DNA of 23,214 nt from DATJPD01 sp036394195 (GCA_036394195.1 DASWFO010000168.1:1-23214); one strand, 5' to 3'. Positions 14,281 through 22,176 are shown, counted from the first letter of the stretch. The notes: a model not told the origin generated them from the letters alone. A program made the numbers and translations.

Positions 14281-17163
14281 TTACGCCGCCTGGATCCGGC
14301 AGATCGTCGCCTTGCCTTCGTGCATGTGCGTGACCGCATCATAGCCGTAGGTGGTGACCCCGGTGGCCGCCTCGCCGAGCACGATCGGGTCAGCCCCGGT
14401 CGGGTAATTCGATCTCTGATCGGCCCCCTGGTAGATGCCTGAGAAGTGGAACGGCATGAAGGCGACGCCCTTGCCCATGCGCGGCGTCACCAGCGCCCTG
14501 ACCTTCGCCTTGGCGTTGTTCTCCGGGCCGTACACCCAGACGTCCTGGCCGTCCTTGATGCCCAGACGCGCTGCATCATCGGTGCTGATCTCGATGAACA
14601 TGTTCTGCTGCAGCTCGGCGAGCCATTTGTTCGAGCGCGTCTCTTCGCCGCCGCCCTCATATTCGACCAGCCGTCCCGACGTCAGGATGATCGGGAAGTC
14701 CTTCGACAGGTCCTTGTCCTGGATGCTCTTGCCGAGATACGGCAGGCGGTAGTCGCGGCGGTCGGTCAGCGCCGGATATTTTTCGACGAGGTCGCGCCGC
14801 ACCGTGTAGATCGGCTCGCGGTGCACCGGGATCGGGTCGGGCAGGCCGAACGCGTTGGCCCGCGCCTTGGCGTTGCCCATCGCCTGAACGCCGTGGTCCA
14901 TGCACACCCGGATGATGCCCATGCTGAGATCAACCGCCCAGCTGACCGCATCCGGGTTGTTGCCGCCGATCTTCTCGATCGTGGCGCGTTCGGCCTGGGT
15001 GAGGTCCTTGTCCCAGCCCATCTTCTTGAGCAGCCCGTAGGTGAACTCGGGATGCCCGTCCTTGATCTCCGAGCCCGTCGGATAGGAGCCGTCGGCGAGC
15101 AGCGACACGCCCTCGCGTTCGACGCCGAAGCGCGCGCGGAAGGCGCCGCCGCCGTCCTTGACCGGCAGGCTGGTGTTGTAGAGCACGTGACTGCCCGGAT
15201 GCTTCATCTCGGGCGTGCCCCAGCACGGCCACGGCAGGCCGTAGAAGTCGCCTTTGGCCGGTCCCTTGATGGCCCGCAGGGTCACCACGTCGAAATCGCC
15301 CTGGTTCGCCATGTGGAGCTTGAGGCGCTCGGGCGACTGGCCGGTGTAGCCGATCGAGACGCAGCCGCGATTGATCTCGCGCAGCGTATCCTCGATGTCG
15401 GGCTCGTTGCCGTCGACCTTGATATTCTTGAACATCTCCTTCTCGAAGCCGAATTTCTTCGCGAATAGATAGATGATTTCGTGGTCGGGCTTCGATTCGA
15501 AGATCGGCTTCACGATCTGGTCGCCCCATTGCAGGGAGCGGTTGGAGGCGACGCGCGAGCCGCGTGTCTCGAGCTGCGAGCACGCCGGCAGGAGATAGGT
15601 GCCGTTCTTACGGTCCGGCAACGCTGCCGTGGTGGTCGGATGCGGGTCGATAACCACCAGCAGATCGACTTTCTCCATGCCCTTCTTCTGTTCCGGGAGG
15701 CGCTGCACGCTGTTACCGGCGTGGCCCCAGAAGACCATGGCGCGCACGATATCGGTCTGCTCGATGTCCTTCTTGTCCATGGTCACCGCGTCGAACCAGC
15801 GCGTCGACGGGATGCCCTTGGTCTCCATCATCTTCTTGGATTCGAAGCGGCTCTGCATCCAGTCGTAGTCGACCTCCCACACCCGGCACCAATGCTTCCA
15901 AGCACCTTCGACGAGGCCGTAATAGGCGGGCAACGTCGTCACATCGAGCCCGAGATCGGTGCAGCCCTGCACGTTGTCATGGCCGCGGAAGATATTGGCC
16001 CCGCCGCCCTCGATGCCGATGTTGCCGAGCGCCAGCTGCAGGATGGAGAGCGCCCGCACGTTCGCCGTGCCCATGCTGTGCTGCGTGACACCCATGCACC
16101 AGATGAGGGTGCCCGGCCGGTTCTTGGCCATGGTCTCCGCGACGCGCTTCAGCTGCGCGCCCGGGACGCCAGTGACGCGCTCGACTTCGTCGGGCGGCCA
16201 TTTCGCGACTTCCTTGCGGATGTCGTCCATGCCGTAGACGCGCTGCCGGATGTACTCCTTGTCCTCCCAGCCGTTCTCGAAGATGTGCCAAAGGAGGCCG
16301 TAGACCGTCGGAATATCGGTGCCCGGCCGGATGCGGACATATTCGTCGGCGTGTGCCGCGGTGCGCGTGAAGCGCGGATCGATCACGATCAGCGGCGCCC
16401 GGTTCTTCTCTTTGCCTTCCAGCACGTGCTGCAGCGACACCGGATGCGCCTCGGCGGGGTTGCCGCCCATGATGGTGATGCACTTCGAATTGCGGATGTC
16501 GTTGTACGAGTTCGTCATCGCACCATAGCCCCAGGTGTTCGCGACACCCGCGACCGTGGTGCTGTGGCAGATGCGCGCCTGGTGGTCGATGTTGTTGGTG
16601 CCCCAGAACGCCGACATCTTGCGGAACAGGTAGCCGCCCTCGTTCGAGAACTTGGCCGAGCCGAGCCAGTAGACGGATTCCGGACCCGACTTCTGGCGGA
16701 TCTCGAGCATCTTGTCGCCGATCTCATTGATCGCCTGGTCCCAGGTGATGCGCTGCCATTTGCCGTCGACGAGCTTCATCGGATATTTCAGGCGGCGGTC
16801 GCCGTGGGTGAGCTCGCGGATCGCGGCTCCTTTCGCGCAATGCGCGCCGAGGTTGATCGGGCTGTCCCAGGTCGGCTCCTGGCCGACCCACACGCCGTTC
16901 TCGACTTCGGCGGTGACCGTGCAGCCGACGGAGCAATGGGTGCAGATGTTCTTCCGGCGCACCACGTCCGGGCCCGCCGACGGGGCGGCCTCGGCGCGCT
17001 GGACCATGCCCGGCGTCAGGGCGCCGGCCGCGGCAAGTCCGCCCGCGGCGAGGCCCGAGGCCTTGAGGAAGGCGCGGCGGTCCAGTGTGCTCGGTGCGGC
17101 GCCGGCGAGCACGCCGGAGAGCCGGGTGCGGCCGGGATCGGTGGAGCTCTTCTTGATCAGCAT
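14281..17163 (-). CDS. fdhA: Formate dehydrogenase alpha subunit, Mo/W-bis-MGD, cysteine type
   Basis: 960-residue catalytic subunit that oxidises formate to CO2. A twin-arginine signal is present (LDRRAFLKASG, 27-37), so the folded enzyme is exported to the periplasm. The proximal 4Fe-4S cluster is bound by C74/C77/C81 (CTHCSVGC) and C109 (GAHCAKG). The active-site ligand is Cys199 in ARICHS followed by His200, where E. coli FdnG has selenocysteine; no in-frame UGA is needed. The GYGAMTNSYNDI block and GGGANIFRGHDNVQG follow, and the molybdopterin-dinucleotide-binding C-terminal domain ends near EAATGVTTYGYDAVTHM. AGAGGGGA precedes the ATG. It lies 13 bases after the small Tat-target gene and just before beta. 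No fdhD or fdhE homologue, normally needed for cofactor sulfuration and assembly, is present in the window. Confidence 0.97.
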   Translation of the reverse strand: MLIKKSSTDPGRTRLSGVLAGAAPSTLDRRAFLKASGLAAGGLAAAGALTPGMVQRAEAAPSAGPDVVRRKNICTHCSVGCTVTAEVENGVWVGQEPTWDSPINLGAHCAKGAAIRELTHGDRRLKYPMKLVDGKWQRITWDQAINEIGDKMLEIRQKSGPESVYWLGSAKFSNEGGYLFRKMSAFWGTNNIDHQARICHSTTVAGVANTWGYGAMTNSYNDIRNSKCITIMGGNPAEAHPVSLQHVLEGKEKNRAPLIVIDPRFTRTAAHADEYVRIRPGTDIPTVYGLLWHIFENGWEDKEYIRQRVYGMDDIRKEVAKWPPDEVERVTGVPGAQLKRVAETMAKNRPGTLIWCMGVTQHSMGTANVRALSILQLALGNIGIEGGGANIFRGHDNVQGCTDLGLDVTTLPAYYGLVEGAWKHWCRVWEVDYDWMQSRFESKKMMETKGIPSTRWFDAVTMDKKDIEQTDIVRAMVFWGHAGNSVQRLPEQKKGMEKVDLLVVIDPHPTTTAALPDRKNGTYLLPACSQLETRGSRVASNRSLQWGDQIVKPIFESKPDHEIIYLFAKKFGFEKEMFKNIKVDGNEPDIEDTLREINRGCVSIGYTGQSPERLKLHMANQGDFDVVTLRAIKGPAKGDFYGLPWPCWGTPEMKHPGSHVLYNTSLPVKDGGGAFRARFGVEREGVSLLADGSYPTGSEIKDGHPEFTYGLLKKMGWDKDLTQAERATIEKIGGNNPDAVSWAVDLSMGIIRVCMDHGVQAMGNAKARANAFGLPDPIPVHREPIYTVRRDLVEKYPALTDRRDYRLPYLGKSIQDKDLSKDFPIILTSGRLVEYEGGGEETRSNKWLAELQQNMFIEISTDDAARLGIKDGQDVWVYGPENNAKAKVRALVTPRMGKGVAFMPFHFSGIYQGADQRSNYPTGADPIVLGEAATGVTTYGYDAVTHMHEGKATICRIQAA

Positions 17164-17176
17164 GGCGCGTCCCCTC

Positions 17177-17407
17177 TCACATCCGGCAGATGTCGTAGAA
17201 TTTCTTCACGTGCTCGGTCTCGCGATAGCGGGCCTTCTTGCGCGTCTCGGCGTTTTCGGCGCCCTTTGCCGCGGGCGCTCCGCCGACGGTGGCGACGGCG
17301 GCAGCGGCGGCGGCACCGGCGCCGGCGCTGCGCAGGAAGTCGCGACGCCCTACGGCTTGCTTGGCCACGGCTTGCTTGGCCGCCGTCTGCTTCGTCTGCT
17401 TGGTCAT
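17177..17407 (-). CDS. Formate dehydrogenase region Tat-target small protein
   Basis: 76-residue protein with a clear twin-arginine motif (GRRDFLRSAG, 20-29), an alanine-rich hydrophobic stretch (29-48), and a charged tail ending in TEHVKKFYDICRM. I recognise this as the small family annotated as formate dehydrogenase region TAT target, always found beside FDH alpha genes. Its job is not established; a small periplasmic or membrane-tethered accessory subunit is the usual suggestion. GGAGGA lies upstream of the ATG. It sits between the TorD fusion and the alpha gene, 13 bases from alpha and 34 from the TorD stop, inside the operon. The N-terminal lysine/alanine/glutamine repeats (TKQT, AKQAV twice) are a low-complexity leader before the arginine pair. 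Confidence 0.9.
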   Translation of the reverse strand: MTKQTKQTAAKQAVAKQAVGRRDFLRSAGAGAAAAAAVATVGGAPAAKGAENAETRKKARYRETEHVKKFYDICRM

Positions 17408-17441
17408 GCGGGCGTCCTCCGTATCTGTCGGCAGCGCCGCG

Positions 17442-18233
17442 TCAGGCGGCGAGCGCGAAGGCCTGGGTCTCGATCGTCATGAACAGCCGGCCGGCGGTGC
17501 CGATCGGCTGGTAAAGCTTGGCGCCGGCGGCGTGCTCGAGGTCGGCGAAGAACCGATCCGCCCACGGCGCCAGGTGCTGGGTGAAAAACCGCTCCTGCTC
17601 CTTGAGGTCCGCCGGTGGGCCGATCAGCAGCGCCATCATTTCGCACAGCGCGCCGATGTGATCTTCCGGCTCGGCGACATTGTCCGCCGCGGCAAGGCCG
17701 AGCCGCGCCATGTCGCCGCGCAGCTTGGCCAGCGGTCGTTCATAGAGGAATCCAGTGCGATAGTAAGACGCATAGGGCACCAGCGCGCCGCGCGTGATGC
17801 CGATGAACAGCGCATCGTATTCGTCTTGCGCCTGCGCCAGCGTCGACCGGCGCGCCTCGGTCGCAATGCGCTTGAACGCCTCGCCGAGCGGCGTGGCATC
17901 GCCCTTGAGCTGTGACAGCGCCGTGAGCAGCGCGTGGTCGGGCCGGCGCGCGAGGCCGCGGCCGAGCAGCGCGTAGATGTGACTCCGCCAGAGATCTTCT
18001 TCGGCGATCGCCGACGGTGCGCTTGGCGAGGCCTCGGGATACAGATCGGGCCGCAGATCGCGGCGGCTCACCTGGCCGCCCGTCGCGTTCTCGATCGCCA
18101 GCACATACTCGCCCGGCACGTGCTCCGCGCGCTTCAGCCAGTGCCACACATTGGCTTGCTTCACGCCCAGCAGGCGCGCGAGCTGCGTCTGTCCACCAAC
18201 GATTTCGATGGCCCTGGTCAATGCCTCGGACAC
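17442..18233 (-). CDS. HTH-TorD fusion: FDH chaperone with N-terminal DNA-binding domain
   Basis: 263-residue protein in two parts. Residues 1-62 form a Cro/YdaS-like helix-turn-helix (ALTRAIEIVGGQTQLARLLG, then VKQANVWHWLKRAEHVPGEY and SRRDLRPDLYP). Residues about 78-260 form a TorD/DmsD-type chaperone domain: EEDLWRSHIYALLGR, EYDALFIGITRGALVPYASY, GFLYERPLAKLRGDM, and the family signature AEPEDHIGALCEMMALL (187-203). TorD proteins bind the Tat signal of molybdoenzymes until the cofactor is inserted. The DNA-binding head suggests that this chaperone also senses or regulates FDH expression. The start is GTG at 18233 with AGGGAGA upstream. It is the first gene of the FDH operon, and a palindrome lies in its own predicted promoter. 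The protein is not frameshifted; the two domains are in one continuous frame. Confidence 0.9.
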   Translation of the reverse strand: MSEALTRAIEIVGGQTQLARLLGVKQANVWHWLKRAEHVPGEYVLAIENATGGQVSRRDLRPDLYPEASPSAPSAIAEEDLWRSHIYALLGRGLARRPDHALLTALSQLKGDATPLGEAFKRIATEARRSTLAQAQDEYDALFIGITRGALVPYASYYRTGFLYERPLAKLRGDMARLGLAAADNVAEPEDHIGALCEMMALLIGPPADLKEQERFFTQHLAPWADRFFADLEHAAGAKLYQPIGTAGRLFMTIETQAFALAA

Positions 18234-18295
18234 ACCGTTTTCTCCCTGTCGCCCTGATCGCCCCCACGCCTTTGCGGCGTTTTAGGTGTTGCAGA

Positions 18296-18324
18296 ACCTT
18301 ACAAAGACTTTTGTACGCTCACAA
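18296..18324 (-). promoter_or_regulatory. Predicted FDH operon promoter with an internal palindrome
   Basis: On the minus strand TTGTGA (18324-18319) and TAAGGT (18301-18296) are 17 bases apart, a weak -35/-10 pair. Between and overlapping them is the perfect palindrome TACAAA-GACT-TTTGTA (18300-18315). A further hairpin ACGCC-TTTGC-GGCGT (18266-18280) lies in the predicted leader, and ATCGGG/CCCGAT (18339-18358) upstream. A repressor at the palindrome would block RNA polymerase; the HTH-TorD protein just downstream is the obvious candidate. Confidence 0.5.
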
Positions 18325-18370
18325 TTAAATTCGCTTTTATCGGGTCGCAGCTCCCGATGCTGCGCCGCAC

Positions 18371-18394
18371 AAAAATCGGCCGAAAACTGGCCGA
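18371..18394 (-). terminator. Rho-independent terminator after DUF3306
   Basis: On the minus strand TCGGCC-AGTTTTC-GGCCGA is followed directly by TTTTT. It begins five bases after the DUF3306 stop, which separates the LysR-to-DUF3306 unit from the FDH operon. The stem is only 6 bp, so some read-through is possible. Confidence 0.65.
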
Positions 18395-18399
18395 AAGTA

Positions 18400-19002
18400 T
18401 TAACTGGGGAGGGCTCCGCCGTGCCGGCGGCGTGGCGGCGCTTGCGGAACCTCCGCGGGAGTCTCTGCCGACTCGGCAGGCGCGGCTGGCGTCTCGGCCG
18501 AAATTTCGGGCGTGCCACTCGGCGTGGGGCTGCCGGTGTCGGGCGCAGCTGCCGGCTCTGGCTCGTGCGGGAGCCCCTGCACCCCGCCCCAGACCCTGCG
18601 CGCGAGCTTCGCCACGTCGTCGCCGGGCCGCAGCGCCCCGTAACCCGGGGCGTTGAAATCCCAGTTGTATTCGACGAGCGGGACGTAGTTCACGACGCTC
18701 GGCTCGGTCCGCCACAATTTCTGCAAGGCGGCATTCCGCAGGCTCTCGGGAACGCCGCGGCGTAGGAACACGGTGAAGTCGCTGTCGGCGCCGAGGCTGT
18801 CGATCGGCGGCAGGGTCGCCGGATCGATCGGAGGTTCGGCGCTCGGTGGGTCTGCGGGCTCCGCCTTCGCCGCCGGAGGTGCGTCGCGCACTTCTTGCTT
18901 GCGCCGCGACCAGCGGGACAGAAATGGCTCCTGATCCGGGCCCGGCGTCGCCAGGGGCCGTTCCACCACGGTGCGGTCGGGCTTCTCCCTCTCGTTACTC
19001 AT
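18400..19002 (-). CDS. DUF3306 family protein of the FDH locus
   Basis: 200-residue protein matching the DUF3306 family as I remember it. An N-terminal FLSRWSRRKQEV (27-38) is followed by a proline/alanine-rich linker. The conserved core SLGADSDFTVFLRRGVPESL runs on to RNAALQKLWRTEPS, with DFNAPGYG just after. The C-terminal third is low-complexity proline, alanine and glutamate, ending PPRRRHGGALPS. There is no signal or membrane helix. Function is unknown; the family is known for sitting beside FDH genes with DUF3305, which suggests a maturation or assembly role. Its start overlaps the DUF3305 stop by eight bases, indicating translational coupling, and a terminator follows. Confidence 0.88.
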   Translation of the reverse strand: MSNEREKPDRTVVERPLATPGPDQEPFLSRWSRRKQEVRDAPPAAKAEPADPPSAEPPIDPATLPPIDSLGADSDFTVFLRRGVPESLRNAALQKLWRTEPSVVNYVPLVEYNWDFNAPGYGALRPGDDVAKLARRVWGGVQGLPHEPEPAAAPDTGSPTPSGTPEISAETPAAPAESAETPAEVPQAPPRRRHGGALPS

Positions 19003-19537
19003 CTTCGGGCACCTGCCGCAGCGGGTCTGATTCGTAAAGACGAGTCTTGCGCGCCAACGCGTCCGCGTCGGGCTTGGTGCGGGCGCGCTTGTGGAACGCC
19101 GCGGGCGGGTGACGTCGCACGTAATCGCTCACCCAGGCCAGGATCGGCGCCGGCATCGGCACCGCATCGACGATGTCGTCGCCGGTGTCGCTGTGCGCGT
19201 GCGCCTCACCGGGATCGCAGGAGGCGCCCAGCAGTTCGACGCCGCGCTCATCCTGGACGCGCCGCAGAAACACCCACACCCCGGGCTCGCGGCTGTCGAG
19301 ATTGTACTGGTACGATTCCGTCTCATGCCGATAGAGGGTGAGCTCGGCCGGCCCGGCATAGAGCCGCTGCCAGCCCGGTCCCTCGGCCAGCTTGGTCCAC
19401 GGGGCGGACGCCGGCGCGCCGGGCAGAACCTGGACCGGCCGCCAGCTGTGGTCGATCCACGGGTTGTCGAGCGCGCGGCGCTCGACGATCACGCCGACCC
19501 GGCGTATCTCGGTCTCTGGCGGCTTGACCTCGCTCAT
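18995..19537 (-). CDS. DUF3305 family protein of the FDH locus
   Basis: 180-residue protein of the DUF3305 family. Recognisable parts are RRVGVIVERRALDNPWIDHS (12-31), WRPVQVLPG, the LYRHETESYQYNLDSREPGV block, and VWVFLRRV. The C-terminal PAPILAWVSDYVRRHPP and AFHKRART region is also typical. It is probably cytoplasmic, without signal or helices. The biochemical function is unknown; it travels with DUF3306 and FDH. The ATG overlaps the DUF6352 stop by four bases (ATGA) and its own stop overlaps DUF3306 by eight, so the three products are likely made in fixed ratio. Confidence 0.88.
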   Translation of the reverse strand: MSEVKPPETEIRRVGVIVERRALDNPWIDHSWRPVQVLPGAPASAPWTKLAEGPGWQRLYAGPAELTLYRHETESYQYNLDSREPGVWVFLRRVQDERGVELLGASCDPGEAHAHSDTGDDIVDAVPMPAPILAWVSDYVRRHPPAAFHKRARTKPDADALARKTRLYESDPLRQVPEDE

Positions 19538-20556
19538 CGCTCCTCTGCTTTCAGAGGCAAGTTTACCACCAAATTCTGCGGTTTCATCCGCACCCGGCTC
19601 TGCGCGTCCATCGCCAGGCCGAGATAGACCGGCCGGCCGGCGACGCGCGGCAGCATCTCGGATGAATCACGGAATTCAAGGCGGAACAGGGCCAGGATGT
19701 GCCGCAGCCGTTCCTCGGCTACGCTGCGGCCTTCGTACAGCTCGTTCATTAGAGCGCTGGCCTCGGCGTCCAGTCCAACATGCCAAGCCCAGCGCTCGTC
19801 GCGGATGGTCTGCACTGGCTGCACCGACACCTCTATCCCCAGCAGATGCCGCAGCCACGCCTCGATGACCCGCGCGAATGCGTCCTGGCCCAGGCGCGCG
19901 AAGGTGAAATCGAGCACCATGTCGTGGCGGTCGCTACGCGCCCAATAGCCGGCGCCGTTCTCGTCCGTCAGCACGTCCATCTCGACGCCGCGCACCGCCG
20001 TGCCCGCCTGAGCCACCAGCCGGCCGAGTTCGCCGAGACCGCCATCCCGCCCCAGCGCGTCCACGGTCTCGTCGTCGGCCAGCAGGACGGCGCCGGTCTC
20101 GAGCGCCGCCTTCTGGGTGCGGAAGAACAGCTCCGCAGCCCGCGCCCGCAGCGGATCGTCGCAGCCGTCCAGCACGTGCCGCAGGATCACCGCCGCCAAT
20201 TGATCGATAAACAGCGCCGGCAGCGCCGGCGCACCTGGCCGGAACAATCCAAGATAGGCGGCCTCCGCCGTGCCGGCCGCAAACAGCAAATCGCGAAACC
20301 GCAGGAACACCGCGTGGTTCTCGCGCGCATCGGGATCCGCGAGGCCGGCGATGTCGCCCGGCGTGACCGCGCGGCCCGGATCGGCGAGCAGGCTCGCGTG
20401 CAGCGCTTGCTCCGCGGCGCACGCTTCCGGCGGCGGCATCATTTCCGGCCGGCCGAGATAGGCGCGGACGAAATCGGCCGTGATCGCGAGCCGTCCGTCG
20501 TCCCGCCGACCCAGGAGATCGTAGCCCGAGGCGCGCCAGAACTGCCGGTCAGTCAT
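19534..20556 (-). CDS. DUF6352 family protein of the FDH locus
   Basis: 340-residue protein that I recognise as the DUF6352 family. It begins MTDRQFWRASGYDLL and has blocks such as ITADFVRAYLGRPEMMPPPE, FLRFRDLLFAAGT and TDENGAGYWARSDRHDMVLD. The end reads PVYLGLAMDAQSRVRMKPQN. No catalytic motif, signal or membrane helix is visible. Function is unknown. The ATG at 20556 is chosen over an upstream ATG at 20718, because it overlaps the preceding gene's stop in the coupled form ATGACTGA and the upstream extension is arginine-rich out-of-frame sequence. It lies in a tight unit between the ligase-like gene and DUF3305, so it is probably part of FDH maturation or regulation. Confidence 0.85.
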   Translation of the reverse strand: MTDRQFWRASGYDLLGRRDDGRLAITADFVRAYLGRPEMMPPPEACAAEQALHASLLADPGRAVTPGDIAGLADPDARENHAVFLRFRDLLFAAGTAEAAYLGLFRPGAPALPALFIDQLAAVILRHVLDGCDDPLRARAAELFFRTQKAALETGAVLLADDETVDALGRDGGLGELGRLVAQAGTAVRGVEMDVLTDENGAGYWARSDRHDMVLDFTFARLGQDAFARVIEAWLRHLLGIEVSVQPVQTIRDERWAWHVGLDAEASALMNELYEGRSVAEERLRHILALFRLEFRDSSEMLPRVAGRPVYLGLAMDAQSRVRMKPQNLVVNLPLKAEER

Positions 20557-21256
20557 GATCGCTCGGCATCCAGCTCGGCCGTTGCAGAGCGTCGCGGAGC
20601 GGCCGCCGCGTCCGGCCGGCCGGGGTTGTCCGCCACGCGTCGCCCGACGCTTCGACCTCGAGGCTCTTGTCAGAGAGCTCCTCAAGGTAGCGTTTGCGCA
20701 GCGCCGCAAAGCCGTCATCCTGCCAGCGGTCGAGCCAGTGCAGGAAGTGGCGGCTGAACGTTTCGACCAGCTCCGCCGCGGTCACCTCGCCGCAGCCCTC
20801 CTCGAACAGATTGGTGGTGGCGAGATCGCGGCCGGGGGCCGGATCGCCGGGATCGCCCGCGATCTGGACACGGACGCCGAGCACCAGCCATTCGGGAACG
20901 TCGGCCATCGCGTCCTTCTCGATCAGCCTGCCATGCGCAACCCGGACACCCCCGACACAGGCGCCATTGACCAGCAGCCGGTCCGGCCAATCGAGGGCGG
21001 CCGCCGTCTCCGGCGCCGCCACCGCGGCGAATGCGTCGAGGAGCGCCAGCAGGCCGACATGGGCGAGGGTCAATGCAGGCTGGATCGGGTCGAGGGGCCG
21101 CAGCACGACGGCGGCGTCGAATCGGTCGCTGCGATCCTGCCACAGGAGCAGCCCGTCCTCCGCGTCGCGGCCGGCCGCGGCGACCGCCGTCCCGAACGGC
21201 TCATCCGGGCACAGGCGCGCGATGAAGCCGGGCGGAAAAACCGGGTCGTGGCGCAT
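20549..21256 (-). CDS. Biotin/lipoate protein ligase-like protein, DUF4444 type
   Basis: 235-residue protein with the biotin/lipoate A/B ligase fold: FPPGFIARL near the start, AAVVLRPLDPIQPALTLAHV (48-67), and the core WPDRLLVNGACVGGVRVA (90-107). NLFEEGCGEVTAAELVETFS and HFLHWLDRWQDDGF follow. By eye alignment to BirA (PNDL...RKLAGIL), the catalytic lysine is Cys100 here, and the GRGRRG biotin-binding loop is not present, so ordinary ligase activity is doubtful. This subtype is usually annotated as biotin/lipoate ligase with a DUF4444 tail. It starts 14 bases after LysR and overlaps DUF6352 by eight bases. Its presence in an FDH-linked unit suggests an accessory job that is not yet known. 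Confidence 0.82.
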   Translation of the reverse strand: MRHDPVFPPGFIARLCPDEPFGTAVAAAGRDAEDGLLLWQDRSDRFDAAVVLRPLDPIQPALTLAHVGLLALLDAFAAVAAPETAAALDWPDRLLVNGACVGGVRVAHGRLIEKDAMADVPEWLVLGVRVQIAGDPGDPAPGRDLATTNLFEEGCGEVTAAELVETFSRHFLHWLDRWQDDGFAALRKRYLEELSDKSLEVEASGDAWRTTPAGRTRRPLRDALQRPSWMPSDHD

Positions 21257-21270
21257 CCGCCTATCTTGCC

Positions 21271-22176
21271 TCAGGCGTCCTTCGAAGTCGCGAGCTCCGC
21301 CGCGAGGCGCTTTGCCTCGGCCACCAAGGCCGCCGTCAGCGGCGTCATCGGCTCGCGGTGCGGCACGATCAGGCCGATCATCGGGTACGGCTCGGTCCCG
21401 ACGATCGGAATGGCGCGGATGGTCTCGACGAGCCCCAGCGTCTCGGCAAGCTTGGCCGGCATCACGCTGGCCCAGCGTCCGGTCCGCACATGCGAGAACA
21501 GGACGATCATCGAATCCGAGGCGAGCGTCGGCGCCGGTTCGCAGCCGGCCGCGCGCAGGAACCGGTCGATGATCCGGCGGTTCTGCATGTCGGGTGTCAG
21601 GAGACAGAGCGGGATCTGGCCGACCTCGGCCCAGGTCACCTGGTCGCGATCACCGAGCGGGCTGTTGGACGACGTCACCAGCCGGTATTGCTCGCGATAC
21701 AGCGGCACCGTGTGGACGCGGCCGACCGGCTCGTTGTCGATATAAGTGACGCCCGCGTCGATCTCGAGATTCTCCAAGAGGTTCAGGATCTCGATCGAGG
21801 TGCGCGAGAAGACGGTGAACGACACGTCCGGATGCCGGGCCCGGTAGGGCGTGGTGAGCGATGCCACCATCGCCAGCGCCGTCGGCACGGCGGCAATCTT
21901 GATATGGCCGGCGAGCCCCTGCTTGATCGAGCGCATCTCCTGCCGCAGCGCCCGCGCATCGCCGACGATGCGGCGCGCCCATTCGAGCACCCGCTCGCCC
22001 TCGGGCGTGAAGCTGTGGAAGCGCGAGCCGCGCTGCACCAGGAGCACGCCCAGCATGTCCTCGAGCTGCTTGATGCCGGCCGAGAATGTCGGCTGGGTGA
22101 CGCCGCAGGTCTCGGCCGCCCGGCCGAAATGCTGTTCCTGGGCCAATGCGATGAGGAATTCCAGCTTATCGAGCAC
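21271..22176 (-). CDS. LysR-family transcriptional regulator
   Basis: 301-residue LysR-type regulator. The N-terminal winged helix-turn-helix (1-60) contains HFGRAAETCGVTQPTFSAGI and KQLEDMLGVLLVQR. A substrate-binding domain (about 90-295) begins GHIKIAAVPTALAMV and includes the DAGVTYIDNEPVGRV segment. It resembles LysR proteins found next to formate dehydrogenase and CO2-fixation genes, which sense metabolites; the effector here is unknown. It heads a five-gene leftward unit with the ligase-like protein, DUF6352, DUF3305 and DUF3306, an unusual position for a LysR, which normally diverges from its target. A 7-3-7 palindrome 47 bases upstream contains the T-N11-A form that LysR proteins bind and lies between this gene and the divergent small gene at 22308. 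Confidence 0.93.
   Translation of the reverse strand: MLDKLEFLIALAQEQHFGRAAETCGVTQPTFSAGIKQLEDMLGVLLVQRGSRFHSFTPEGERVLEWARRIVGDARALRQEMRSIKQGLAGHIKIAAVPTALAMVASLTTPYRARHPDVSFTVFSRTSIEILNLLENLEIDAGVTYIDNEPVGRVHTVPLYREQYRLVTSSNSPLGDRDQVTWAEVGQIPLCLLTPDMQNRRIIDRFLRAAGCEPAPTLASDSMIVLFSHVRTGRWASVMPAKLAETLGLVETIRAIPIVGTEPYPMIGLIVPHREPMTPLTAALVAEAKRLAAELATSKDA

Noticed and set aside
17266..17402. Alanine- and lysine-rich low-complexity start of the 76-residue Tat-target protein as a possible repeat element
   Set aside because: It is the leader and hydrophobic part of a known FDH-linked family, so it needs no separate explanation.
15481..17514. 677-codon plus-strand open frame opposite the FDH alpha gene
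   Set aside because: Antisense shadow of a strongly supported gene in GC-rich DNA; arginine/histidine-rich, no ribosome site or motif.
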